The notes: generated from the sequence alone by a model not told the origin. A DNA stretch of 64,000 bases from Alteromonadaceae bacterium BrNp21-10 (GCA_030418115.1 JAUHQD010000019.1:1-64000), one strand, 5' to 3'. Shown: positions 9,079 through 18,911, counted from the stretch's first letter. Translations and numbers: made by a program.

Positions 9079-9488
9079 TTACTTAAATGTAGTAGTGTGG
9101 GCGGCGTGTTGACGACTAAAACCGGAGAGGAAGTACTGTTGCATCCTCTCTATACCTGACATTTTTAATTATGAATGGCTGACTAAATACTAGCTTGGTT
9201 TGAATCGTTTCATCTTTTCGTGCCGCTTCTTTACTGAAACATTTATTTCTGAACAGTGATTTTTCTTCTTAGGTCACGCTAAAACTTATTCCCCTGGACC
9301 GAAAGCCCCCTAGTAGAGTAAAAAACAATCCATAGTCAATGTTGGCGCTATGTTTGCTTGTTTAAAACCCCCAACTATTATTAGTTGTAATTAGTGCATA
9401 AGCATTGTTCTCACCGCCATCGATTATGATACTTAAGATTTACATCAAGTATATTTTTGGTATCTATCGAAGCTGATAAGGAAAAAAC
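9079..9488. other. Gene-poor interval between the CMD-like gene and the chemoreceptor
   Basis: No credible gene. It holds a 7-bp hairpin GAGAGGA (9125-9131) / TCCTCTC (9144-9150), possibly ending the CMD-like transcript, and the decayed gene fragment described at 9197-9270. The last bases carry AAGGA for the chemoreceptor start. Confidence 0.6.
9197..9270 (-). pseudogene. Decayed fragment related to the small gene at 11470-11754
   Basis: Read on the minus strand this stretch encodes CFSKEAARKDETIQT preceded by EEKSLFRNK. The intact gene 2.3 kb away has EEGVAVQEQKF then FSKDDARKDETIQT at the same place. Similarity ends abruptly on the C-terminal side and reaches a stop codon on the N-terminal side. 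It is thus a remnant of a paralogue or of a partial duplication. Basis: direct comparison of the two translated stretches. Confidence 0.75.
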
Positions 9489-11408
9489 ATGACTCTTCAG
9501 AAAAAGTTCTTTTACGCCGTTCTAGGGTTAATTGGTATTTTTATTATTTTTATCGCGAGCCTTACTGCTTTTAATACTATTGACGAAGTTAATACCACGA
9601 TTGCCAGTGAGATAAGTATTCAATCGGAACAACTTATTGATGTGCTAAATACGACCGACGCGATAATGGCGGAACGGGTGCAAAATAGTATGCGTTTATT
9701 AAAAAAGATGAGCGCTGAATTAGGCACGCCATCCCAACAAGGTACGGCAATTGTCAACGGTGTCAATGCGAATAATGTCGTGCTTGGTAACACTCCTCAA
9801 GCAAATAATTTTGAACTTGTGGATGGTCTTACCGAGATCATGGACGGTACCGCGACCATATTCAGTAAAACCGATGAGGACTACATAAGGATTGCCACCA
9901 ATGTAATAAAAGACGGTAATCGGGCTATCGGCACAAAATTATCACCAACAGGTAAAGCCATTCAAAATATTAAACGAGGAGAGGCCTATTACGGTGAAGT
10001 GGATATTCTAGGGAGCCCTTATCTAACAGGGTATGCTCCTCTCAAAGACGCTAACCAACAAACCATTGGCATCTGGTATGTGGGGTATTCAGCGGACTTA
10101 AAAGTGATTCACGCTGCAATAGAGAAAAGCTCAATATTGAACAAAGGGTTTATTGCATTGTTAGACCCTAATGGGCAACTCGGCATACATTCAAAACATA
10201 TCGAGTCAAAAGAAGTTGAGGCTGCACTTAATGGTAATGAAGATTGGACTATAACTAAATTACCATTTGAAAAATGGGGTTATCAAATTGTATTAGCGTC
10301 GAATAATGATGAAGTATCGAGCTTGGTAATATATGAAATATTTATAGCTGTACTTAAACAAATTATTTTTGGCGCAGCCATCCTAATTACGATTTTTTTA
10401 CTTTTACGCAAAATTGTCGGCGATCGTATTCAAGAGTATATCGCTTCAATCAATAATATTGCCGACGGCGAGGGGGATCTCACCATACGATTTGATGAAA
10501 GTGTTAATGATGAATTTGGGGAAATGGGCAAGGGGTTAAATCGTTTACTTAATCGAGTGCGAAATACAGTACTTGATGTGAAAGGTGCGTCTACAAAGAT
10601 GATTGAAGAAACGAATCGCCTTACAAAACTCGCTAATACAACTCAAGAACAAATAGCCGCTTTGAGTGAAGAGTCGGAAAAAATGGCAGCTTCGGCTACA
10701 GAATTAGAGGAGCAAGCAAGTTCGGTAGAAGATAATTCTATACAAGCAAATGAGGCGGCAATCAGCGCCAACCAAGATGCCAATGAGTCGGTTACCAACC
10801 TCAATCAAACAATCGAAGATATTAAACGTCAAGCTTTAAACACAGAAAGCACGGTTAAAGTGATACAAGAATTAGCCAAATCTAGTGAAGAGATCAGTGG
10901 AGTGATGGATGTTATTAGAAATATAGCAGAACAAACAAATCTGCTAGCACTTAACGCTGCCATAGAGGCCGCAAGAGCTGGTGAACAAGGTCGTGGCTTT
11001 GCCGTAGTTGCTGATGAAGTGCGCTCCCTTGCGAGCCGCACACAAACATCTACGGAAGAAATTCGTCTCATGATCGAGAAACTTCAAGCAGGGAGTAAAG
11101 AAGCATCACATAGCATGGATGCTAATAAATCCTCTGCAATAGAAACGGTAGAGTCCACCTCTAAAACTGGTGAAGTACTGCAACAAGCGTTGAAATCTGT
11201 TAATTCAATTAAGCAATTTAATGAATCAATTGCGGCAATGGCTAGTCAGCAAAAACAAGTTTGTGTCGGTATTAAACTAGGCATCGATAATGTGAATGGT
11301 ATTAGTAGCGAAAATTATAAAAAGGCTACTGAGATGAAAGATATGTGTGAAAAATTGGCCGCCCATGTAACCAGCATGCAACATCAATTGTCTCGCTATA
11401 AGGTTTAA
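9489..11408 (+). CDS. Methyl-accepting chemotaxis protein with Cache-type sensor
   Basis: Inner-membrane chemoreceptor of 639 residues. TM1 is at about 8-30, a periplasmic double-Cache-like domain (Cache_3-Cache_2 type; [19 protein letters not shown] and [12 protein letters not shown]) at about 35-275, TM2 at about 280-305, HAMP to about 360, then a long coiled-coil signalling domain. The conserved hairpin tip [20 protein letters not shown] and the [12 protein letters not shown] segment lie at about 479-516. There is no C-terminal CheR-binding pentapeptide. Start: AAGGA 7 nt upstream. Ligand unknown; Cache receptors of this type often sense small carboxylates or amino acids, but nothing here decides it. 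Confidence 0.93.
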   Translation: MTLQKKFFYAVLGLIGIFIIFIASLTAFNTIDEVNTTIASEISIQSEQLIDVLNTTDAIMAERVQNSMRLLKKMSAELGTPSQQGTAIVNGVNANNVVLGNTPQANNFELVDGLTEIMDGTATIFSKTDEDYIRIATNVIKDGNRAIGTKLSPTGKAIQNIKRGEAYYGEVDILGSPYLTGYAPLKDANQQTIGIWYVGYSADLKVIHAAIEKSSILNKGFIALLDPNGQLGIHSKHIESKEVEAALNGNEDWTITKLPFEKWGYQIVLASNNDEVSSLVIYEIFIAVLKQIIFGAAILITIFLLLRKIVGDRIQEYIASINNIADGEGDLTIRFDESVNDEFGEMGKGLNRLLNRVRNTVLDVKGASTKMIEETNRLTKLANTTQEQIAALSEESEKMAASATELEEQASSVEDNSIQANEAAISANQDANESVTNLNQTIEDIKRQALNTESTVKVIQELAKSSEEISGVMDVIRNIAEQTNLLALNAAIEAARAGEQGRGFAVVADEVRSLASRTQTSTEEIRLMIEKLQAGSKEASHSMDANKSSAIETVESTSKTGEVLQQALKSVNSIKQFNESIAAMASQQKQVCVGIKLGIDNVNGISSENYKKATEMKDMCEKLAAHVTSMQHQLSRYKV

Positions 11409-11469
11409 TTAAACGTTTAGGTCTTATAACGAGTGAACTGCTGGCTTTGTGGTGTGGTGCTAATTCCAA

Positions 11470-11754
11470 TCATTTGATGATGGAAACGCCATTAACTTCT
11501 AATACGGTTTTTGCCTCTGTACGTTCAATCACTTTTAGTAATGTGGTTTGAATCGTCTCATCTTTGCGAGCATCGTCCTTACTAAAAAACTTCTGCTCTT
11601 GCACTGCCACCCCTTCTTCGGCAGTATATCCAACCACCACCTCAGTCGCGCAGTCCGCTGATTCCCCATAATAGGCAATAGAAATCTGCGGATACCCCTG
11701 AAACCCCTTTTTAACTCTTTTCGCTATACGTTTTGTTGATTTATCTAAATTCAT
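11470..11754 (-). CDS. Conserved-looking small hypothetical protein
   Basis: A 94-residue soluble protein: a basic N-terminus (KSTKRIAKRVKKGF), then a likely alpha/beta body ending TLLKVIERTEAKTVLEVNGV. No signal peptide, membrane segment or known catalytic motif. I do not recognise the family with confidence. A fragment of a related gene survives at 9197-9270, which shows it has been duplicated locally. It lies 39 bp downstream of the GIY-YIG gene on the same strand and could share its transcript. Confidence 0.7.
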   Translation of the reverse strand: MNLDKSTKRIAKRVKKGFQGYPQISIAYYGESADCATEVVVGYTAEEGVAVQEQKFFSKDDARKDETIQTTLLKVIERTEAKTVLEVNGVSIIK

Positions 11755-11793
11755 AAATTGGTTTCCATAGTGAGTATTATTGAGGCAGCTTTG

Positions 11794-12693
11794 TTAGGTT
11801 CTTTCAATGTTATCTTCAAGTTGCTTTAGAGAGACCCCTTTACATGTTTGCCATGATTGCCTTCCATTAATTGCATATCCCACAATAATTGCTGCAGCTT
11901 GCGTAGGGCTTGTAAAAAGTTGATCTTTAGTAAATTTAAAAACTCCATCTATTAGAGTTATTGTGCAGTTTTCTATTAGTTGATTTCGTAATTTTTTGTA
12001 GCCTCCAGAGAGGCTTTCCGTTACTTGTTCCGAAACAGTTGAGCCTTCTAAAACCACAATTCCTTCATTACTTACAAGAGCTTTAGCACTAACACTTTTA
12101 ATATTTAGATGAAAAATATTTTGTGTTGTATCAGTTACTTTAAGTGACTTATAGCTATCCGCTTTTTGTATGTTTTCATGGGTTGCAATAGGTTCCAAAG
12201 CCTTATGACCCATAACACCGAGTAGAGTACGTAAATTCACAATAAACTCCTCCATTGAATCTCGGTCTCCTCTGGGTAAAGACGAAAGCTGAGGGGCATT
12301 GCCATTTAGTAAAACGTAGCGATTTACTGTTTTAGCTATTTTGACTAATTGAGATTCAAGATATTTCACATGTGATTTTGTAAGGTTCTCATCTTTGCTC
12401 GTAAAAAATATTACTTCGTTCCAAAAGTCTTTATTGGCAAGATGATTAGCTAATCTGTCTAGGACATTTTCAGCCTCTCCAATATATAAGGCTGGATTAC
12501 CAGACTCATCATCGACACCAAATAAGAAATAAACACCTGGCTTTTGGGATTCTGGCCAATCAGATAATTGTTTGATTCTTGTTCTAGGGGTTGATATCGC
12601 TTGACCGGTCCAATTAACAATTTCTGCGTGCCGAATACCTGTAATTAAACCATCATCTAAGTAAATTCTAATTGTTTTTCCTATGCTCATCAT
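11794..12693 (-). CDS. GIY-YIG nuclease-like protein with DUF4357 domain
   Basis: A 299-residue protein. The GIY-YIG core lies at about 50-135: KPGVYFLFG, ALYIGEAENVLDRLANH with the catalytic Arg, and YLESQLVK with the metal-binding Glu. The C-terminal DUF4357 region is at about 250-290 (SPTQAAAIIVGYAINGRQSW). Proteins of this architecture are scattered in accessory parts of bacterial genomes, and their role is not established. The second Met (12690) is better spaced from GGAAG than the first. AT content and context suggest an acquired gene, but no integrase or methylase is next to it. Confidence 0.85.
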   Translation of the reverse strand: MMSIGKTIRIYLDDGLITGIRHAEIVNWTGQAISTPRTRIKQLSDWPESQKPGVYFLFGVDDESGNPALYIGEAENVLDRLANHLANKDFWNEVIFFTSKDENLTKSHVKYLESQLVKIAKTVNRYVLLNGNAPQLSSLPRGDRDSMEEFIVNLRTLLGVMGHKALEPIATHENIQKADSYKSLKVTDTTQNIFHLNIKSVSAKALVSNEGIVVLEGSTVSEQVTESLSGGYKKLRNQLIENCTITLIDGVFKFTKDQLFTSPTQAAAIIVGYAINGRQSWQTCKGVSLKQLEDNIERT

Positions 12694-13489
12694 TCTTCCA
12701 GATTCTAATCGTTCGTTTAGATGACGTTACAGATAGTTATTTGCAATTTATCAAGCAATAATAAATCACAAAGTTAATTTCTGAAGCATACACTAATCAA
12801 ATAAAGGTTAAACAAGCTTTATTGTTTGACCTAGACAAGCGAAGCTTGGCGTTTGTCCCTTTTCAGTTTGTAAATGGCTTATTCAGAATAGCTGGCCGCT
12901 ATTCTAGACTTACAGGTCGGGAAACTGCGACTTAACTTTCCTATTTTTAAATTGTTCTGCGTCAAATGGCGAAACAGGGACGTTTCGCCAAGGCGCGCGT
13001 TTTACACGGATGTTACCTCGCGCCGGTTCGACATCGGCAGAATAATTTAAAAATGGAATCAGAAAGTTAGCGGAGCAAAAGGAGCTTTAGGGCATTTGGC
13101 TCCATCCAAATGCCCTCGCGTGGCATGGAGCCACGTGAAAAATGTCATGGACGACAGTTGGCGCAGCCAATGCTGCACCCAGCGTCACCATTTGCGATAA
13201 AGCGTAACTGGCGCAGCCAATAAACCATGACGGCGTAAACGCCGCCCTACAAAAAAATTAACAGCCAACACAACTATTCGACAACGCTGTCTGAGCCACT
13301 AGGCAGCAATGACGTTGGCTAATAAAATCCTACATCTCCAAGGTGTTAATTACCTAACAACCACCTTAAATAACAAAACAAAAAGAACAGAATCATGTTC
13401 GCACTACCGCTAAAAACACACTATAGTGCCTCCATAGATATGAGGAGAAACACCTCAGTGGTTTTGGCTTTAGGTTTTAAGGAAGATGT
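12694..13489. other. Long noncoding interval before the antiporter
   Basis: About 800 bp with no supportable gene. The centre (12886-13250) is a dense series of inverted repeats, described separately. The right end has further short dyads (ACTATAGT near 13420; TGAGG/CCTCA at 13441-13457) and the AAGGAAG ribosome site for the antiporter. Confidence 0.6.
12886..13250. repeat. Cluster of hairpins and nested inverted repeats
   Basis: Within 365 bp: GAATAGC/GCTATTC (12886-12904); a 27/32-nt inverted repeat with arms 12934-12960 and 13037-13068, sharing TTTAAATT and AACTTTC; inside it TGGCGAAAC/GTTTCGCCA (12967-12990) and GGCGCG/CGCGCC; then GGGCATTTGG/CCAAATGCCC (13090-13115), GCGTGGC/GCCACG, a 13-nt direct repeat TGGCGCAGCCAAT at 13159 and 13209, GTCATGG/CCATGAC (13144-13231) and GGCGT/ACGCC. 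This density points to an extragenic repeat family or a structured RNA rather than a single terminator. Confidence 0.7.
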
Positions 13490-15292
13490 ATGACGGATGG
13501 CATGTTTTCTCTGGTTTTAGTCGGCTTAATATCGATTATGTGCCAGTTGTTGGCCTATCGCGTAAAGCTCCCCGCTATTTTATTTTTATTAATTGCAGGC
13601 ATTATTGCTGGCCCTGTTACTCATACTATTGATGCCGATGTGTTATTCGGTGATTTACTTTTTCCTATTGTGTCGTTGTCGGTGGCGATCATTTTATTTG
13701 AAGGAGCGTTGACCCTTAAATTCTCGGATATTAGTGGCCATGGCAGCATGGTACGTAACTTGTGCAGCGTGGGGGTGTTAGTCACCTGGTTGGTTATTAC
13801 GCCGATTACTTACTGGAGTTTGGATATCTCGTGGGAAATGGCAGCATTATTTGGGGCGATTGTTACCGTTACCGGCCCTACGGTTATTGTACCTATGTTA
13901 AGAACGGTAAGGCCTGCCAGTAATATAGCTAAAATATTACGCTGGGAAGGAATCGTCATCGATCCCATTGGCGCACTGTTAGCGGTGTTGGTGTTTGAGT
14001 ATATTTTGACGAAACAGGATGCCTTGACTCACACCCTTATTGCGTTTGGGCAAACTATTCTCTCTGGTATCGGTTTTGGACTGGTAACAGGCTATGCATT
14101 AGGTACGGCATTAAGAAATAATTGGTTACCACACTACTTACAAAACACGGCGGTGCTGACATTTATGTTAGGTGCCTTCGCAGCGTCCAACGGTTTGGCT
14201 CATGAATCAGGACTGCTCACGGTGACCATTGCCGGCATTATGTTGGCGAATATGAAAGACGTTAACGTTGAAGGCATTTTAGAGTTTAAAGAAACCCTCA
14301 GTGTGCTGTTAATTTCGGGGTTGTTTATTTTATTAGCCACCCGTATTGATTTTGAGTCAATGCAGCAAGTGGGTTACGGCTCCGCCATTGTTATTGTGGC
14401 TCTAATTGTTATTGCCCGACCGGTATCGGTATTGTTTTCATCCATAGGCACTGGATTGAAAATGAAAGAATTAATGTTGTTAAGCTGGATTGCACCGCGC
14501 GGCATAGTTGCTGCGGCAGTATCTGCATTGTTTTCTTTGCGCTTAGAAGAAAATGGCGTGGAGCATGTGGATATCCTGGTGCCCATGGTGTTTTTAGTGA
14601 TTATTGCAACTGTGGTATTTCAAAGTTTAACCTCGACTAAAGTGGCGCAATTTCTTGGGTTACGGGCACCGGAAGCTAATGGTTTCTTGTTGTTTGGCAG
14701 TAATGAATTTGCCCGTTCCTTGGCGCTAGAACTACAAAAAAATGACATGAATGTCACTATTGCGGATACCAACTATGACGCCATAAAATCCGCGCGCATG
14801 CTCAATATAAAAACCTATTTTGGTAATCCTATTTCTGACCATGCCGGTCGAAATTTAGATCTAACGGGGATCGGTAATGTATTGGTGATATCACCTTATC
14901 GTCAGCTTAATCCGTTGGTGTTAACCCATTTCGAGCATGAATTGGGTAAAGAGGGCTGCGTTTTGAGCTTACCTAATAACGACAACACCACCCGCCAAAG
15001 TCACCAAGTATCCGAAAAACACGCGCAAAAATTATCCTTGTTTGATGAATGGGTGACTTACGGCTATTTAGCTAACTCCATGAAAAAGGGTGCTGTTATT
15101 AAGACCACCCGTTTATCCGATGAGTTTACTTATGAGGACTATTTAGCCCAGTATGATGGTGTTGTGGTACCGCTTATTTACCTAACAGACAATAAAAACG
15201 GGGTATTTAGCACCACCCAAAAAGTAACCCCAAAAAGTGGCTGGAAAATAGTCAGTTTGATCCTTAAAACCGAGCAAGTGGATGAATCATAA
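13490..15292 (+). CDS. CPA1-type cation:proton antiporter with C-terminal nucleotide-binding-like domain
   Basis: A 600-residue inner-membrane transporter. The first 390 or so residues form about 12 hydrophobic segments of the Na+/H+ exchanger fold, with FEGALTL and the ion-site region VTVTGPTVIVPML, then GIVIDPIGALLAVLVFE. The soluble C-terminal part starts with a Rossmann-like segment (NGFLLFGSNEFARSLALEL), reminiscent of the NAD-binding TrkA-N fold, consistent with cytoplasmic gating. Start set by AAGGAAG just before ATG at 13490. Probably exchanges Na+ or K+ for protons; ion choice cannot be read from sequence. Confidence 0.88.
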   Translation: MTDGMFSLVLVGLISIMCQLLAYRVKLPAILFLLIAGIIAGPVTHTIDADVLFGDLLFPIVSLSVAIILFEGALTLKFSDISGHGSMVRNLCSVGVLVTWLVITPITYWSLDISWEMAALFGAIVTVTGPTVIVPMLRTVRPASNIAKILRWEGIVIDPIGALLAVLVFEYILTKQDALTHTLIAFGQTILSGIGFGLVTGYALGTALRNNWLPHYLQNTAVLTFMLGAFAASNGLAHESGLLTVTIAGIMLANMKDVNVEGILEFKETLSVLLISGLFILLATRIDFESMQQVGYGSAIVIVALIVIARPVSVLFSSIGTGLKMKELMLLSWIAPRGIVAAAVSALFSLRLEENGVEHVDILVPMVFLVIIATVVFQSLTSTKVAQFLGLRAPEANGFLLFGSNEFARSLALELQKNDMNVTIADTNYDAIKSARMLNIKTYFGNPISDHAGRNLDLTGIGNVLVISPYRQLNPLVLTHFEHELGKEGCVLSLPNNDNTTRQSHQVSEKHAQKLSLFDEWVTYGYLANSMKKGAVIKTTRLSDEFTYEDYLAQYDGVVVPLIYLTDNKNGVFSTTQKVTPKSGWKIVSLILKTEQVDES

Positions 15293-15782
15293 GCCGATAA
15301 GAATGTTTTTTGTAGACTTGCCTACTGGCAACAAGTCCGTGTGCTCGGTGCCTGATGAAGGGGGATTATTGGCAACGCCATTTGTCGCCCTGACCTGATA
15401 TGACTTTATTTGATACTACTCCGTTATATCCATAAAGTGAACGCTGTGTAAAGGAACTAATAAAAAAACTCACCTAATTTCCGATGTTGTTACTTAGATG
15501 GTGCCTATAAAAATATTCGACCGCCCTATTGAATACTTGTAGAAGTGTTTTAAACAATGGGGCGGGTGGATTTGCAGGATCTGAATAGCATTATCTACTG
15601 AGATTGTTTATCCCGTATTGTCTGAATTTATATTATCTTTATACTGTCAATATTTTTTACAAAAAATGCATGTAATCTTATTTAGTTATCATAAATAATT
15701 GATATATATCTATTTTTAATGTTGGTGTAAAAGTTGCTCGTTGATTTAAAGACAAGCTATTTACTAATTTAATGGGGTATAC
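15293..15782. other. AT-rich noncoding interval
   Basis: No gene seen. It contains an 11-bp stem with one G-T pair, CCGCCCTATTG (15521-15531) / CAATGGGGCGG (15555-15565), with a 23-nt loop. It also has a possible sigma-70 promoter, TTGTCT (15618) - 16 bp - TATACT (15640), for the gene at 15783. The stretch from about 15600 is strongly AT-rich. Confidence 0.5.
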
Positions 15783-16799
15783 ATGTTAAAACACATAGGT
15801 TTTATTTTTCTCTTAACTTCTTTTGCCACTAACGCAGCTATTCTTGTCACTGATAGTGAAGGGATACTACATGGCGCTCGTAAGGTCGAGATCGCAGATC
15901 TTGGTGGCTATTACAATCTTGATATTGTTGATGGCACATGTGCTGAAGTATTCAGCGGCTGCGATGAAGCTTCAGATTTTTATTACAACAGTACTTTTGA
16001 AGGGACTAGATATATTAATGCGCTATTTGGTGCGATTATTGATGACACCATTTATGATACAGATCCTGACCAAATTAATGGGTGCGAATATTCTAGTTCT
16101 TGTCGAATAAATCATCCATTTATAAATGAAGATACAGGTACATTAGCTAATGTATATAGGGGTAACCGGTCTGGTGATGGTGCTGATTCAGGTCCTTACT
16201 TAGACAGCAATTTTAGCGGATATGAACTCAGTAATCGTTCAAATGGAACATGGGCTGTTTGGTCAAAGTATAGTGATGTGGAAGTTGTTGTGGCGCCTAA
16301 TGGTAGTTTTGAAACTGAGGATATCAGTGGTTGGAATGTCGCGGGAAATGGTACAGTTGAAGTTTCTGATAAGGGGGATGGTGACACTGCTGCAAAAATG
16401 ACCATTGAGGATGAAGACGCAACTGAGAACCCTGTTAGCTTCTCTACATCAATTATTACTCCCGTTTCTGATTTTTACTTGTATTTCTATTATTTGTTCG
16501 AGACAGATACTGGGACACTCAATATTTCATTGGATGATGTGCTGCTAGGTTCCTATGGTAGTAACAGTGATCTAGTTGGTCACAATACATTAGGTTCTAT
16601 ATGGATAGATGATGAAACCCTGCTCGGTAAAAAATTGGATTTAAAATTTGATCTTTTCCCAGGTAGCCCGGCTTCTGTTTTCATTGATGATGTATCTGTT
16701 ACCACTGAAGCTCGTTCCGTGTCATCACCACCGATGATTCTTTTGTTTTTATTAGGGTTAATAGCGTTACAAAAGAAGGCAATAGGCAAGGTCGTTTAA
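15783..16799 (+). CDS. Secreted protein with PEP-CTERM-like C-terminus
   Basis: A 338-residue exported protein. A signal peptide (MLKHIGFIFLLTSFATNA) is followed by an N-terminal region (about 20-175) rich in Asp, Gly and Tyr with four Cys in two pairs. A likely beta-sandwich follows (about 178-310, beginning NGSFETEDISGWNV), the layout seen in carbohydrate-binding-like domains. The tail SSPPMILLFLLGLIALQKK is a hydrophobic helix with basic end, as in PEP-CTERM proteins, though the PEP triplet is replaced. GGGGT precedes the ATG. Function unknown. With the cohesin-like protein at 5643 it implies the genome carries an exosortase-type sorting system. Confidence 0.7.
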   Translation: MLKHIGFIFLLTSFATNAAILVTDSEGILHGARKVEIADLGGYYNLDIVDGTCAEVFSGCDEASDFYYNSTFEGTRYINALFGAIIDDTIYDTDPDQINGCEYSSSCRINHPFINEDTGTLANVYRGNRSGDGADSGPYLDSNFSGYELSNRSNGTWAVWSKYSDVEVVVAPNGSFETEDISGWNVAGNGTVEVSDKGDGDTAAKMTIEDEDATENPVSFSTSIITPVSDFYLYFYYLFETDTGTLNISLDDVLLGSYGSNSDLVGHNTLGSIWIDDETLLGKKLDLKFDLFPGSPASVFIDDVSVTTEARSVSSPPMILLFLLGLIALQKKAIGKVV

Positions 16800-17247
16800 T
16801 ATTACAAAATTAAGTATGCGATTTTAATTGGTACTTTAGGATAAGAAGATAGCTCACGCCATGGGAGGGCGGAAAAGGTAGGACGCCAATAGCTATGTCT
16901 ATAAAATAGCAGCAAGCCAGCTTGCTGCGGCACTTAATATATAAATATGTTCATTATTCGTCAGGCTTAGAATGAATGGAGAAACTTGTTCTAGAAGTCG
17001 TCGTAGCTAATAAAATCTGAATTTAAAGAACTTCCATATCCAACTATTAAGCCTTGTTACAAAACAACAAATAAATTCATTGAGTAAACTGCTTTAGGCT
17101 GTGTTATTTTCCCTTGAATTTAAAATCTCCGTCGCAATATCAATGCTCTGTGTTCTCTGGAGACACGTCAGTAGAGATGACTATGCAAGAGCCGCAGACT
17201 CTATAGTGAGCGCCAATTCTAAAATCACTGATCATTAGAGGAACATT
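16800..17247. other. Noncoding interval before the GldA-like operon
   Basis: No gene seen. It holds a perfect 9-bp inverted repeat GCAGCAAGC / GCTTGCTGC with a 2-nt centre (16909-16928), without a T-run. AGAGGAA lies 5 nt before the first operon ATG. No convincing promoter could be assigned by eye. Confidence 0.5.
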
Positions 17248-18177
17248 ATGATCGATGTCAAAAATCTAACGAAGTCATTCGGCGATTTTACCGCCGTTGA
17301 CAATCTCTCATTTGAGATAAAATCCGGTGAAGTGGTGGGCTTTTTGGGCCCCAACGGTGCCGGTAAATCCACCACCATGAAAATGCTTACCGGCTTCCTA
17401 AAGCCCACTAGTGGTGAGATCCGTATTGCCGATATGGCAATGGACACGTCTTGCAAAGCCATTCAAGAAAAAATCGGTTATTTACCCGAAGGCGCACCGG
17501 CCTATGGCGATATGACGGTATTGCAGTTTTTGCATTTTATAGCCGAAGTCCGTGGCTTAAAAGGCGAGAAGAAAACCCACCGCATTGCCGATGTTGTCGC
17601 GCAAGTTGAGCTTAAAGACATGCTCGACCGACCAATAGATAATTTGTCCAAAGGTTTTAAACGCCGAGTAGGAATAGCCCAAGCAATTTTGCATGATCCA
17701 GAAATTTTGATCTTGGATGAGCCCACCGATGGGCTTGACCCCAACCAAAAGCATCAAGTGCGTAAGCTGATCCAAAATTTATCCAAAGATAAAATCGTGG
17801 TAATTTCCACGCATATTTTGGAAGAAGTGAGTGCGGTGTGTAATCGGGCGATGATTATCGCCGAAGGCAAAATGATGTTTGATGCCACACCTGCGGACTT
17901 AATTAAAAAGTCTCGTTATTACCGCGCGGTTACTGTGCACTTTAACCAGTTTGCGGATATTTCTGGCTTGGGTGAATTACCCGGTGTAAATGAAATGGAA
18001 GTAGATAAAAGTAGCGGTAAAGTAACCTTATTTCCCATAAAAGGTGCGGACTTAATGCCCATCGTCGCTGAGCATATTCGCCAAGGCAATATGCCGGTGG
18101 ATTTACTCTACAGCGAACCCGGTCGTATGGATGATGTGTTCCGTACCATGACCACAGCAGGAGGGGAGGTGAAATGA
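17248..18177 (+). CDS. ABC transporter ATP-binding protein, GldA-like
   Basis: Cytoplasmic ATPase of 309 residues powering the ABC-2 permease encoded next. Walker A GPNGAGKSTT (about 34-43), signature LSKGFKRRVGIAQA, Walker B ILILDEPTDGLDP and the switch His in STHILEE are all intact. The C-terminal 80 residues form the extra domain of this subfamily. The stop codon overlaps the next start by 4 bp. Homologous to GldA of Bacteroidota gliding machinery, but in proteobacteria this operon is not tied to gliding. Confidence 0.92.
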   Translation: MIDVKNLTKSFGDFTAVDNLSFEIKSGEVVGFLGPNGAGKSTTMKMLTGFLKPTSGEIRIADMAMDTSCKAIQEKIGYLPEGAPAYGDMTVLQFLHFIAEVRGLKGEKKTHRIADVVAQVELKDMLDRPIDNLSKGFKRRVGIAQAILHDPEILILDEPTDGLDPNQKHQVRKLIQNLSKDKIVVISTHILEEVSAVCNRAMIIAEGKMMFDATPADLIKKSRYYRAVTVHFNQFADISGLGELPGVNEMEVDKSSGKVTLFPIKGADLMPIVAEHIRQGNMPVDLLYSEPGRMDDVFRTMTTAGGEVK

Positions 18178-18908
18178 ATACTGCACTGATTATTTTTAAG
18201 CGTGAATTTGCCAGTTTTTTTGCAACACCGGTAGCTTATGTGTTTATTGCCATTTTTTTAGTATTAAGTGGCGTTTTTGCTTTTAGCATTGGCGGCTTGT
18301 TCGAGCGCGGCCAAGCGGACTTATTACCCTTTTTCAACTTCCATCCCTGGTTGTATTTGTTTTTAGTACCCGCCATGGCCATGCGTAGTTGGTCAGAAGA
18401 GCGTAAAAGCGGCAGCATTGAGTTATTAATGACGTTACCTATTACCGCATGGCAAGCCACGCTAGGTAAATTTTTAGCAGCTTGGGCAGTACTGGGTTTA
18501 TCGCTGATACTGACCTTTCCGTTATGGATCACGGTGAACTATTTAGGTAATCCCGATAACGGTATTATTTTGGCGGCTTATATTGGCAGCTGGTTGATGG
18601 CAGGGGCGTTTTTGTCTATTGGCCTATGTATGTCGGCGGCGACCAAATCCCAAGTAGTGGCCTTTATTCTGGCGGTTGTGGTGTGCTTTGTGTTTGTCCT
18701 CAGTGGCAGCGATATGGTGCTAAATGCCTTTAAAGAGTGGTTGCCATTGGTGCTCTTAGATACCTTGGCGTCTTTTAGTTTCCTTACTCACTTTGAAGCC
18801 ATGGCCAAAGGCGTGTTGGCGTTCAATGATGTGGGCTATTTCCTAATTGTAATGGCAGTGTGGTTATATGCCGGACTGTTAGTGATTGAACAGAAGAAGG
18901 CGGAATAA
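18174..18908 (+). CDS. ABC-2 type permease, GldF-like
   Basis: Inner-membrane permease of 244 residues with six predicted helices and the family segment PAMAMRSWSEERKSGSIELL. It overlaps the ATPase gene by 4 bp (ATGA) and is followed 3 bp later by the GldG-like gene, so the operon is translationally coupled. Substrate unknown. Confidence 0.9.
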   Translation: MNTALIIFKREFASFFATPVAYVFIAIFLVLSGVFAFSIGGLFERGQADLLPFFNFHPWLYLFLVPAMAMRSWSEERKSGSIELLMTLPITAWQATLGKFLAAWAVLGLSLILTFPLWITVNYLGNPDNGIILAAYIGSWLMAGAFLSIGLCMSAATKSQVVAFILAVVVCFVFVLSGSDMVLNAFKEWLPLVLLDTLASFSFLTHFEAMAKGVLAFNDVGYFLIVMAVWLYAGLLVIEQKKAE

Positions 18909-18911
18909 GCA

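Noticed and set aside
9453-9479. Sigma-28-like -10 (GCTGATAA) just before the chemoreceptor gene
   Set aside because: It overlaps the ribosome-binding site and has no TAAAGTTT-like -35 at the right distance.
12886-13250. CRISPR-like array
   Set aside because: The repeats are different hairpins, not one repeat with regular spacers, and no cas gene is nearby.
16909-16928. Terminator for the gene ending at 16799
   Set aside because: The palindrome is perfect but has a 2-nt centre and no T-run, and it lies 110 bp downstream.
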